Source: Arctopsyche grandis
Lineage: Eukaryota > Arthropoda > Insecta > Trichoptera > Hydropsychidae
Reading direction: 5' to 3'
Length of the DNA stretch: 64,000 nucleotides
Assembly: GCF_051622035.1 (NCBI RefSeq)
Contig: NC_135365.1
Coordinates: 24,676,001 to 24,740,000, forward strand
Part shown: piece by piece, positions 19,796-29,999 of the stretch
Numbering within the stretch: the stretch's first letter is position 1
How the letters are laid out: each line of letters starts with the position of its first letter
Program-made: the position numbers and the translations under genes
Notes under the pieces: model-generated
Database searches by the model: none
Told to the model about the DNA's origin: nothing
What the model saw: the letters and a program-made list of their open reading frames with translations, nothing else

Positions 19796-22089
19796 GCAGC
19801 ATTATTATACACCTTTCATAGAAAACCGAATTCAATTCAAAAGAAAACTTTGAATTGTATAGTATGTATTTAAAAACTAAAAATAATGTGGGTAGTCTCA
19901 AATAAAATACGAAGTTTCTTTAATATTTTTTATTTATCTTAAGATAATAATATGCAAAGTATACTCACTATATATATATATACTTATTTAAACATGGTGT
20001 TTTTTGAAAAATAAATAAATATTTTACAATCTAATCTTTAAAAATCTACATCTACAAATTTTTATCATAAGCATACATATATAAATCTATATAATTACAC
20101 GAATACAAGTTATTTTTTCATACTAAACAGCATTTATATATTTACAAAAAGACATAGTTCAGTATTACTGATCTTTTTTTTTTAGCTTTAATTACATTTC
20201 AAGATTTCAATGTTGTATTTTTGCAAAATAGAACTATTTCAAATTTGTATTCATAGTAAAAAGGCGTTTATTGAATGTAAAAAAAAAATCGATTGTAAAA
20301 AACAGACAAGTTATTTTAATATATACCACTGATATGGTTTTAAAAATCTAACATACAAAAGGCAAAATGTTAATACGCAATAAATATATCACTTTAGTAA
20401 GGCTTAAAACAAAAATGTAAAAGTAAAAAATAAATAGTTACGAATTCGAAATGGCATATATCGTGCATAATCATTTTTAAGAGGTGGGAAAAGTTCCAAA
20501 AAAAAGTCTAAAAATACTAGTTGATGATAAAGTAATCGGATGATTATGAAACTATTGAAATAGAATGGAATTTTATAAAGTTTAAAATAGATTTTTTTTT
20601 TTACCAAAAAGATATTTAAAAAAATACAAAATATACATACATATTTACAAAACTGTGATGGGATACATAATAAAATAAAAATAATGAGAGAAAATAACGA
20701 CATTCTCTCAACGATGGCGCAGCTTAAAATTTAAATTCGAGGAACTGGAGACATCTACAATTCAAAAAATATTCGCTTTCATAACAATGATATATAGACT
20801 ATATTATAATATACCAGTGCAGACCGAAGGCGCAAATTCTCAAGAAGATATAATCTGAAGAAACTTTGTGCAGACTCGTCCTCTATGAAGAGCAGGTGAG
20901 ATACTTCAACAGAATCATAGTCCCCGAGTTTGCCCCTTGGTTGAAAACACCGTAAAATACCACAGCTTAGACTTACGTGGCCTGAATCATCTTTGGGCAA
21001 GTCAAAACCGTCAGTGAAATACTTTTAAGACGCGTTCAAAAAAATATGTACTTACGATTAATAAAAATACTGTATTTGGTCTTTTGTTTAACATGTATTT
21101 TTTTTCAATTATCATTAATTTATTAAAAATATATTGAAAATGTGATTTGTGGTCTACACTTAATAATCGTCTAAGGACACACTATCTGTGTTATCACATC
21201 CATTTATTTCACGGGTCGTGTTAATTGAAAACGTAGGGTCTAAACAAAAATTGTGAAAAATATTCAGCTACGCCATATTTACATGTAGCTAAACTATACT
21301 CAGTATATACATTGTCAAGGCCATCTTTTTGAATTTGACTTACAGACATACATACATATATGTTCGGTGTGTGAACCGACGGAGCAAATTCAATGTAAAA
21401 TGATGGCATAAAGTGTTTGACTTGCTTCACCGGTTGACCACGGTATACAATATTATATAAACGAGATCTAAATCATGTTGAAAAATATATATAAAATTTA
21501 AATGTTCAATTTTTTTTTTGATCTCACACTACTTTTTCATATATGTACTGTACTTTCATGAATCTACTATACACTTTAATTGATCCCTTAAATCAATGCC
21601 GTACAAGGAATTCCAAATTCCAACGACAAATTGGTACGGATTACATATCATTTCATCGATGAGGAACATACACAGACTTAAAGTTATCATACAAATGTTT
21701 ATTATGTACAAAATTACAATACAAAACGGTCTCACAGAAACATGTCAATAACTACTAATGTTTCACAAGTATGAAAAAGATTTTTTTTTTTTTTTTGCTT
21801 TTAAAACAAACAACAAATATATTTTTGGTTATGTTTCAATTGAATAGTCAATAACGTTCATAACATTCAACGCTTACATAAGTCCAATAATGGAATCACT
21901 TAGTCCACTTCGGTAACTACGACGTACATTTACACGTTATACGTGCATAATTTCTTTTAATAATAAAATAGTTCAATAGTTCTTTTCGTTTTAAATTAAT
22001 AGAATAAATATTTATATTTAATGGGGCTTGGGGGGGGGAGGGGGGTAAAAAAATCACAGTTGCAATTGTAGCTCATTTGAATGGTGAGC
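19796..22089 (-). other. Probable vrille 3' UTR and intergenic DNA
   Basis: AT-rich, no convincing gene. It begins directly after the vrille stop with a C-rich tract on the transcribed strand (22023-22046 is G-rich on plus). Several AATAAA signals occur on the minus strand, so the mRNA end cannot be chosen. One island of more balanced composition (20810-21003) is listed separately. Confidence 0.4.
20810..21003 (-). other. Candidate exon or conserved island, unknown
   Basis: A minus-strand frame is open for about 65 codons (LPKDDSGHVSLSCGILRCF, then LGDYDSVEVSHLLFIEDE) in sequence clearly less AT-rich than its surroundings. I do not recognise the protein. The opposite strand also has a modest open stretch, and no clean splice pair was established. 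It may be a retained exon, a retroposed fragment or chance. Confidence 0.25.
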
Positions 22090-23313
22090 TCACATGTTTT
22101 GATGATGTGACCCAATGGCCGCTCTGGCTTTGTTTTGGCTCATCATGTTCTTGAGGGAGGCTACTTCTGTGGCCAAGCGTGCCAGTTCTGCTTTTAAATG
22201 TGCGTCGTCTTCTGGTTCAGGTGCTGTCATCGTCGACGAAGCCATAGCTGGTCTCCTCTGGTACTCATGACCTAGAGATATGCCAGAGTCTCTCTCATCG
22301 CTGGAGCCTTCGCCATCCCAAGGAGGCGAAGCTCTCAAACCTGGTTCTTGTTTTATGTGTTGTAATGCTAGCAGTGCTCCAGCCACGTCCCTATCTCCTA
22401 AGTGGGATTTGTGCCTCAATTTTAAAGGCAGACTGTTGTTTGGTTCGTTCTGTCCGTATACACCGCTATCGCAGTGCTCATCGCCAGACCCTGAAAGACT
22501 CGAGACTTCGTAAGGACTCGGCGCTCTTCTCGATCGGGAAAGGTTTAAAACGCTACCGGCACTGGCTTCGAAGTGTCCACGGTAGGGTTGGTACTCACAG
22601 TTCTCTGGGTATGGCGTCTGCATGGGACTGCGATGGGGTGCCGGTGGTGGAGACAGTGGAGGAGGTGCTGACAGGTGAACAGAAGGTGTCTGGATGACTG
22701 CAGCAGGCGTAGGAGGAAACATTCCAGTTGGAGTTGGGTTATTTGATAGTTTCGCCCTCTTGGTCACGCACAGCACTTGATCACAGGTGGGCAAAGTTGC
22801 CATGACTTGCTCTATACTGACAAGTGATTCTCCACAAATTCCGTATTTTTCTTTGATCGCGTCTAGTTGGGCTTTCAAGACGTGGTTCTCTTTAGACAGT
22901 TCTACGACGCGTTGTTCTAAAACCATGTCGTTGAATCTTCGCTTCTCCCGGGAGCGCTTGGCGGCTTCGTTGTTCCTCCTCCGCCTGTCCCAGTAGCCGT
23001 CATCTTTTTTGTTGTCTGGGATGAACTCGCGCTGTTTGCGTTGCGAGAAGAAATCTTTGCGTTTGAAGTCAAAGCCAGGTGGATAGTTCCCATCGGAGTT
23101 GTGGGAATCTGTGCTGAGGGGACCCATATTGACCAACATCGAGGATTCGCGCAGGGGCATAGACCTGGGTGGGCTTGGAGGTGAAGCCAACAAGGGTGGG
23201 TAGTGGAGAGGACCCGAAGGCTGCTGGGGCGGTTGCAGCTGAGATTGCAGCTGGAGGGGTTGATGTTGGAGTTGAAGAGGTGACTGTTGCTGATGCATAA
23301 ACTCGGCTACCAT
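22090..23313 (-). CDS. vri: vrille, bZIP transcription factor (NFIL3/E4BP4 family), 407 aa
   Basis: Nuclear repressor of the circadian feedback loop: in insects VRI binds TTA(C/T)GTAA sites and represses Clock, and is itself induced by CLK/CYC. Seen here: Gln/Pro-rich N-terminus (residues 1-55), GPLSTDSHNSDGNYPPGFDF, basic region RRRRNNEAAKRSREKRRFND (about 110-129), and a zipper with L132, L139, L146 and I153. The basic region with NNEAAKRSREKRR is diagnostic of the NFIL3/vrille group. Downstream are Pro-rich stretches, a VAGALLALQHIKQEPG motif (possible sumoylation IKQEP) and a second leucine-rich helix near the C-terminus (LKAELARLATEVASLKNMM). The coding part lies in one exon starting after an acceptor at 23353-23354 (TATAG). 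The frame is open from that acceptor, so an upstream exon could add residues; I chose the first ATG, 23311-23313. The true 5' end lies upstream. Confidence 0.93.
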   Translation of the reverse strand: MVAEFMHQQQSPLQLQHQPLQLQSQLQPPQQPSGPLHYPPLLASPPSPPRSMPLRESSMLVNMGPLSTDSHNSDGNYPPGFDFKRKDFFSQRKQREFIPDNKKDDGYWDRRRRNNEAAKRSREKRRFNDMVLEQRVVELSKENHVLKAQLDAIKEKYGICGESLVSIEQVMATLPTCDQVLCVTKRAKLSNNPTPTGMFPPTPAAVIQTPSVHLSAPPPLSPPPAPHRSPMQTPYPENCEYQPYRGHFEASAGSVLNLSRSRRAPSPYEVSSLSGSGDEHCDSGVYGQNEPNNSLPLKLRHKSHLGDRDVAGALLALQHIKQEPGLRASPPWDGEGSSDERDSGISLGHEYQRRPAMASSTMTAPEPEDDAHLKAELARLATEVASLKNMMSQNKARAAIGSHHQNM

Positions 23314-23352
23314 GATTCGGCGAGGACGCGCGAAGCGCAAAGACGTTGCCTC

Positions 23353-23850
23353 CTATAACAAAACAAAAACAAAACAGATTAGTCAACTGAACAACGACAT
23401 CAAAACTTAAACATAGGAATTGCTCCAACTCATAGGACAAACATTCTCTCAATTTTCTCATGCGACAAGTATCAAACGTATCAAAATCATCACACATCAT
23501 GTGCTCTCCTCAAACTTGGAGCACGTATAACATATCGAAGCAGTTGAAACGGGGCTTGGACCGGTGGGTTATTTTCTAGCTGGTCATCGAAGCACATCGG
23601 AGCCACGGCAGCCGTTACGTTTGCAGATCGTCTTTCGCGTATACAAAGCCGTTACTTGACTGCTTTCCTTTTGTGTGTCACGGCACATGGAGAAAGTATT
23701 TTATCTTAACGGAACCCGGTGAACCACCGTGAATGATTAAAACTATATTTTTTATATACCGATGCCGTTAATAATGCGTAGACTCGAAACGAATACCGTA
23801 CATAGCTGAGCTAAACCGTCACACGTCTGAACATCCCCACTGCCGTTGGC
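23353..23850 (-). other. vrille upstream intron, proximal part
   Basis: Starts at the splice acceptor TTGTTATAG (minus strand) of the vrille coding exon. No coding sequence seen. Confidence 0.5.
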
Positions 23851-24022
23851 CCTTACGGCATAAACTCCGAGTTGATGAAGACTTAATGAAACTGAAAAAT
23901 GAAGAGTTGATGAAGAAGAGATTAGGAGTGGGCGCAGACGGTTCACCCGCACTCCTAATCTTAATGCTTTGGTACGAGTTCATTTTTCGGGTCTTCATCA
24001 ACTCAAAGTTTGTGCCGTAAGG
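23850..24022. repeat. Long imperfect hairpin upstream of vrille
   Basis: Arms of about 75-85 bp pair around a short centre: CCTTACGGCATAAACT and GAGTTGATGAAGAC on the left, GTCTTCATCAACTC and AGTTTGTGCCGTAAGG on the right; the inner part is AGATTAGGAGTG against CACTCCTAATCT. The left arm contains its own GAGTTGATGAAGA duplication. It could be a foldback element or a structured intronic RNA. Confidence 0.8.
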
Positions 24023-24699
24023 TGGACCCCTCACTGCAGATCTAGTGGGTAGGACCACAACTAAACGGGACCAGCAACATACTGCATTTCGAATAAGCAC
24101 TTATCAATCAAACGGTTCGGTGATTATTCCGCAAAAAGCGATCTCGCGCACGTCACTAAAATTTCGACCACGGAACATCTAGCACCAAAAAATTCCATCA
24201 ATCGAAAGCATATTGTACTAACGAGAACGCTTTTCGCGAAATAATCCATTTACCCAATCAAACAGATCACCGATGCAAATATCGATCGATCACTTCCGTT
24301 TCGCACTTCCAATCTAAACGTGACAAAGTCTGTCGCCTGGCTAATCAGACGAATTTAAAGATTGACAAATATATATATATGTATAATGTATAATCTTACG
24401 CAATACTCGATAAGGTGACAATTTATTTTTACGCAACTACGTGTGCGTAATACTCGCTTATCGCAGGTGCTCGTGTGTGTGTATGGCGTAACAAAGCAGT
24501 GCAATGTCGTATCATCCATTTCTTAAATGCGTAATTTTTGTATTGACAACTGTTGTAAATGCGTAAACGCGCAAAGTTTGCATGTTGACGTATCTTGACT
24601 TATGTTGCTGAATTGAAAATTTTGATTGCATAACAATTACAGCAAGAGTTTCAATCAATAGCAAAAAAAAAAGTTAAATTTCAATACACATCTTCAGAC

Positions 24700-25060
24700 C
24701 AAGATGACTTCCAAAAAACGTCTACGGTTAAAATCGGAGTATACATATGTATGTATAAGTATACATCAAATTTAAACGTGTAGATTTCCATAACGAGCAA
24801 ATGAACATTAATCGTAATAAATGTACGTATGTATGTAGATGTGTTTGCTATTTATTTGGGGGTCGATCTGTGGCGAAAATTTCTCACTTTAGATTTGGGT
24901 TAGGTTATGTTCGGATTAATCGTATCAATGTACTTTGCCTCCGAATCATAATCATCGAACAAAAACAAACCAAAGTCCGATTGATACGAAAAGAAAGAGG
25001 ACGCGTTGATTTTTATCAAAAAAATGACATTGACGTTTTGAATTTCGATCCGCAAATTAC
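24700..25060. other. Intronic/upstream DNA without a gene
   Basis: AT-rich. The longest open frame (24801-25064, plus) has no recognisable domain and biased composition. Nothing supported. Confidence 0.3.
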
Positions 25061-25229
25061 GTAAACAGAAGATAATATAATTACAATATAGATAGCATAA
25101 TATAATTACAAAAAAAATAAATATACTGAAATGTATATATTTAATGATGCAAAACTCGATTGGTGTACGTGTTCGAATCACGTAGTTCGTATTGTCGTGA
25201 AAACGTGATACGTTGACGGCTTTACGTAA
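25057..25229. promoter_or_regulatory. Two perfect TTACGTAA (VRI/PDP1 D-box type) sites
   Basis: TTACGTAA at 25057-25064 and 25222-25229, the palindromic site bound by VRI and PAR-bZIP proteins. Their place upstream of vrille, next to the E-box cluster, would allow autorepression. Near-matches TTACGCAA occur at about 24396 and 25419. Confidence 0.45.
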
Positions 25230-25264
25230 TCCTGGGCACTCTGAAGTCGAGCAATTGTCTCGGT

Positions 25265-28200
25265 CACGTGTCGAAAACGGCCTGTTTTGATCTTCTCAAA
25301 ACGCAAATAGGATTCGAATCAAAGGGATGGCGAAAAAGTGGAAAACAAAATCCCCAGACCAGCCGAAATCCATTATGAAAACAATACAATCACGTGGCGT
25401 TTCGCTCATTCACGTGTTTTACGCAACGAATCTTATCCGAGTCACCTACACGTGACATTTACGCTCGGTTATAAACATTTTATTATATTATTATTTAAAA
25501 AAATATGAAAATATTGCAAAATTTTTACCTACTATATGATCAAATGCCGAGCGTCTTATTACGGAGTAATCCGTAGAATGATGTTTAAAATATATAATGC
25601 GCTATTATATACGTAACAATGCGAGTGTTTTATTATTATTTATAGCACGTTATTGTAATTAATAATAGCAAGGTTATGCATATACATATAGTGTTGTAAT
25701 GATCAGTTGCACAATTAAACTATTTTTGTATTTTATATATTGATCAACGTGAATCATTGCATATACGTCGCAGCTCTGTGTAAGAAAAAGATGATTTTGA
25801 ATGTAATATTTAACAATTACGTGACGTATTTACGTATTATATATTCGAGGTTGGGCCAACTTATCAGTCACATAAAAATTCTATCGATTATTATCAGTGA
25901 AATTTTATGCGTCACTTAAAAAATGGCTTCGGGAAATCAATGACGAGCATCCTCTCCGAAACAATGGCCAATGATAAAATATTTCAATGGAGTCGGATGA
26001 AACAAAATAAATTGATCAATGTCATATGATCATTTCAAGCTTTGGGGTAATAATGCGCTCGGTTGACGCCCACTTGTTCACCTGATTTAAATTTAAATTA
26101 ATTTATTTATTGTTATTATTAAACGGAACTGACTTTTAAACATGCGGTTATATTATAACACGCATAGAAATCCAGTCGCATCGTGTTATAGAGAAGGGGA
26201 GGACTTTAGTAGAAAGGAATTTTCCGTTGACAAACAAAACGGTTTTATCATACCTTTATTATTAAATTCAATGAATAATTTACGGTGTGAAATAAATGAA
26301 TATCCGTAGTTAAGTCGTCTTATCAACTACCGAAAAATTTTATTTAATCTATTTAATGTACACGTGAAAAAATCATATCAAATTGTTGAACTTTTTATAT
26401 GCGTTAGTTTTAGAAGCAATCCTCAAATATAAATCTAAAAAATGGTTAAATCGAGGACATAAAAAAAAATTGCTGTAATATCGTCGCGTTGTATAAAAAG
26501 AAAAGCAATCAAAATAATTGCATAACAAATTTGTATCACTGTGTAAACACTTCTTATCAATTTTCCCCGTGCAATCGAACACTGCATTGAATGAGGCACG
26601 TTCACGATAAAACGCTGATTGCCCCATTCACATTTACACCTATTACAATTCAACAAACATTTAAATGTAAAAAAGAAGTTTCGTCCGGTTATGTGCACGT
26701 GACCCGTGCTGATACGTGTCGGATGACCCGTGCCGATTGTTTGCAAATAAAGCTAATTTAGAGCACGTGTTTTCGCAGGAGAAACGACACAACTCACATT
26801 GACCACTATATTTATCATGTGCACATTGTAAATAAGCAAAGTTGACTTTGTAACGTTGTTACATCAGCGGGTCGCCGACGTAACAGTAGTTGTCGGAGCA
26901 CTCACGCGGACAGAAACGTGTACTCGTGACCGACGAGGATCTGAAAGTCGATAGGTCGATAAGATAATATCAGAATAATACTTGTGGGGAAAATGATTTT
27001 TCCCGATGATTTTCACCCACCTGCAACATGCAAAATCGGCTGGACGATTCGGGGAAATTGTGTTGCGATAACCAGTGCGATATCATCTCTCATGTATACA
27101 ATTTGATCGAAAACGTACGTAATAGTGATAATGAATATTATAAACAAGGGCAAATTTAAATGCGTTTAGATCGATTACTTTGAAGGCGACATGATTTCAT
27201 CAACGATTATAAATTGATGTGATATTTCATGTTAAAAAAAGTGATGCAAATCGCATACACTTTGATCGAAATGTTGCACAATGCGTTCGAGTAGGTAAGT
27301 GCAACGAATCATTGATATGATCATACGATTGAGAGGTCGATTAGATTCTTATATTACATTCCCTTCTTAACAACATAAAAACCTGTTTTGGCTTTTAAAT
27401 TATTTAATTTAATATTTAATCATACAAAATAAATTACGGCACAGATATTCTGTTACTTTTTGTAATGTAATAAAAAACAGAAATATTATATTAACTCATC
27501 GACCGTTACGATTGACGGCCGCTGTATTTAATGACGCAACTACGATTTGTAATTTTACAGATATTTGACCAATTTTTCGATTCGGTCATTAATTAACAAC
27601 TTACAACATTATGCGCTGTTTACTTTGTAAATAATTGATACAATATATGCGAGGAATTTAATTTAAATATTACTATCAAAAATGTTGCAAAAATTGCGTC
27701 AACACATTTTTAGAACAATGCGTGCAAAATTTAATTAAAACGTATTGAATTCGGAACGCCACTGTGCGAAGCGCGCATTACACATGCAGCTTCTATGTTT
27801 ATTATTATTATATTAAATATTTATTAGTAAGTATGTGTGTATATTTATAAAGATGAATGTTTTGTATGTTTATTCGCTATGTAAATCTACAGTTTGAAAT
27901 GAAATTGTAATTTGTATAAAAAAAAAGAATACGGTATTGAAAATTGCGCATTATTTTATCATAATTGTAACCGATAATGTGTTCATGTTCAACATTGTTG
28001 TATAACACGCGAATTGAATACGTGTCATCTGCAATTACGACACTGAACACGTGTTCACGTGTCTAACGACTGGACAACGTGACGCTTCTACACTAATCGC
28101 GTTACTTACATACATATATGCATTAGAATATGTACTTACTGTTTATTTATATTCGCACTCTATTTCAGCACTATTTATGTTGAGACGCAGTAGTATTTTG

Positions 28201-29216
28201 TTTTCAATTGCGTCGTTGCACCTTTGGCAATAAAGAAAAAAAATAATCGCAATTTCTCAATCCGTATTGTTTCATAACAGCAATTTAAGAAGCTGTGTTC
28301 CATTTCGATGACACAACCTGCCCCGGTGTGTTAGTCAACTTGACCCAGATGTGGGTCGTTGCTATTCTCGCCGGGTTTATTACACACTATGTACATGTGC
28401 CACAGATGCAACTGGTCTGTGGTCTATGAGTTCTTAAATCGCTATCTTAGGTGTCAAATGGCCTCTGGGATGTCGCAATCCGGGTCCACGTGCTCGTACA
28501 CGTTGTATTTATGAGAGCTATCGAAAATATCGGTCAAAATTGTTGAAAAACTGGGTGCTATTTCACAATAGACCGGTTGGTTCAAAACTAGACCAATTCC
28601 AAGTCAAAGTTGAAGTGTTTTATTTATGCGCATGGATTTTAAAGCTGTTGTTACTGAATTTTTGTACGCAACAACTTTGTGCGCGTGGAGTTGACAATCA
28701 AAATTAGGCAATGTTTCAATATAATTCTTTTAATGCAATCGATTTCACAGCAGAGTGCAATATTTTGGTTGTATAAGATACCAAAAGGACGAATGCAGTT
28801 CTGCAAACCAGACTCTGAAAACTGAAACATTTGAAAAAGTTTAGGGTACCACTTGCTAAACCAATAATGATCTTTGTTTGAAGGTTTGAATCAAAAGCTT
28901 CTGAAAAGAGAGATAAAAGTTCTGAAAACCTAAAATATGGGTATGCTGGGTATTTTAGGGCGAAAGCACACAGCGATGAACGGCACGTGTGCTTGACTGC
29001 CCGCTGTGGGGGTTCTCCTACATTTCTTCAAATATGGATACACCGTTATTGATCACTGTCAAGCAAGGATAAATACAAGCATACAATTTTACCGAAAACA
29101 CTCAAGGGGGTCATTTTGGGGCGGGGCGTGATGGGCGTACGTACAATGAATATGTGCAAAGAAAAGCCCACTTTTTTCGCATGTTTAAAAGTATTAAAAA
29201 AAACCCGTGCCACGTG
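25265..29216. promoter_or_regulatory. Cluster of CACGTG E-boxes upstream of vrille
   Basis: Perfect CACGTG at 25265, 25391, 25411, 25449, 26361, 26696, 26764, 28048, 28056, 28487, 28984 and 29211 (another at 30988). The sites at 28048 and 28056 are separated by two bases. CLK/CYC binds CACGTG and vri is a known direct target in Drosophila. The count is well above what this AT-rich composition predicts. Whether these act as enhancer, intron or promoter sites depends on where the transcript starts. Confidence 0.6.
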
Positions 29217-29798
29217 CATCGCTGTGTGTTTTCTCGCTTAGAGTCATCCTACTATGATCTTGAACTCTTTAAAATGGCATGAAGTATCCTAAGACATAGA
29301 TAGAAAATGATTTATAGCATGAAGACCCAAGTGAGCGTTCGATTAGTTTAATCTATGACCTTAAGCAGTGCCTCGAAGTCAAAACAAAAACCTTCAATTT
29401 CAGCCTCCGTTTGCCTAATCTGATTATACACACTCCTTTAAAGGTACTACGAAACTGACCCAAGTGGTTCAAATGTGTTGAGCTTCACTTTTTTTTTTAT
29501 TGATTTTTACTATTTATATATGAGACTTAAGATTGTAAATACCTCATGAGACTTGCAGTGTAGGTCACCCCAATATGCTAAGGGTGACCCCAGTGGAGTA
29601 CAAATTGTGTAAGCTATTGATTATAGCGACGACCGTGGCACTGATCTAATGGGTCTCGACGGCCATTTGGCATTGTCGTACCTTGGTGCCGTGTTACGTG
29701 ATCGGACACCAGGAAGGGCCGCCATACAAAACGTGCCACATGAGCCGCCATTTTTTTCTGTCTAAACAACAACAAACATAGGCAGGCAAATCAATGAC

Positions 29799-29878
29799 TG
29801 TCATAATTTATGTATTCCGTCGGCAGAATCGTTATATAAACATTTACATACACACACATGTGACGTTACGTGACGTGC
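29799..29878 (-). promoter_or_regulatory. Candidate core promoter (TATA, CRE-like sites)
   Basis: TTTATATAAC on the minus strand at 29831-29840. About 33 bases downstream on that strand is ACAGTCATT, an initiator-like sequence. Just upstream are TGACGTTACG and TGACGTGCG (29861-29878), CRE-like. The orientation fits a distal vrille start whose first intron would hold the E-box cluster. A plus-strand promoter using the same TATA is possible. Confidence 0.3.
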
Positions 29879-29999
29879 GGCGCGGTGAATGTCACACACA
29901 CGGAGCGAGCACAACACTTCTCGGTGACACCGAGGTCAGTTCCATAGAGTGACTTTACGCGGTGGTAAAACTTGCGGTGCGCGAAAAACTTGACGACTT

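Noticed and set aside
22280-22697. Plus-strand open frames over vrille
   Set aside because: Antisense shadows of the vrille coding exon.
23069-23500. 143-codon minus frame overlapping the vrille start
   Set aside because: Out of frame with the bZIP and runs through the splice acceptor; a shadow frame.
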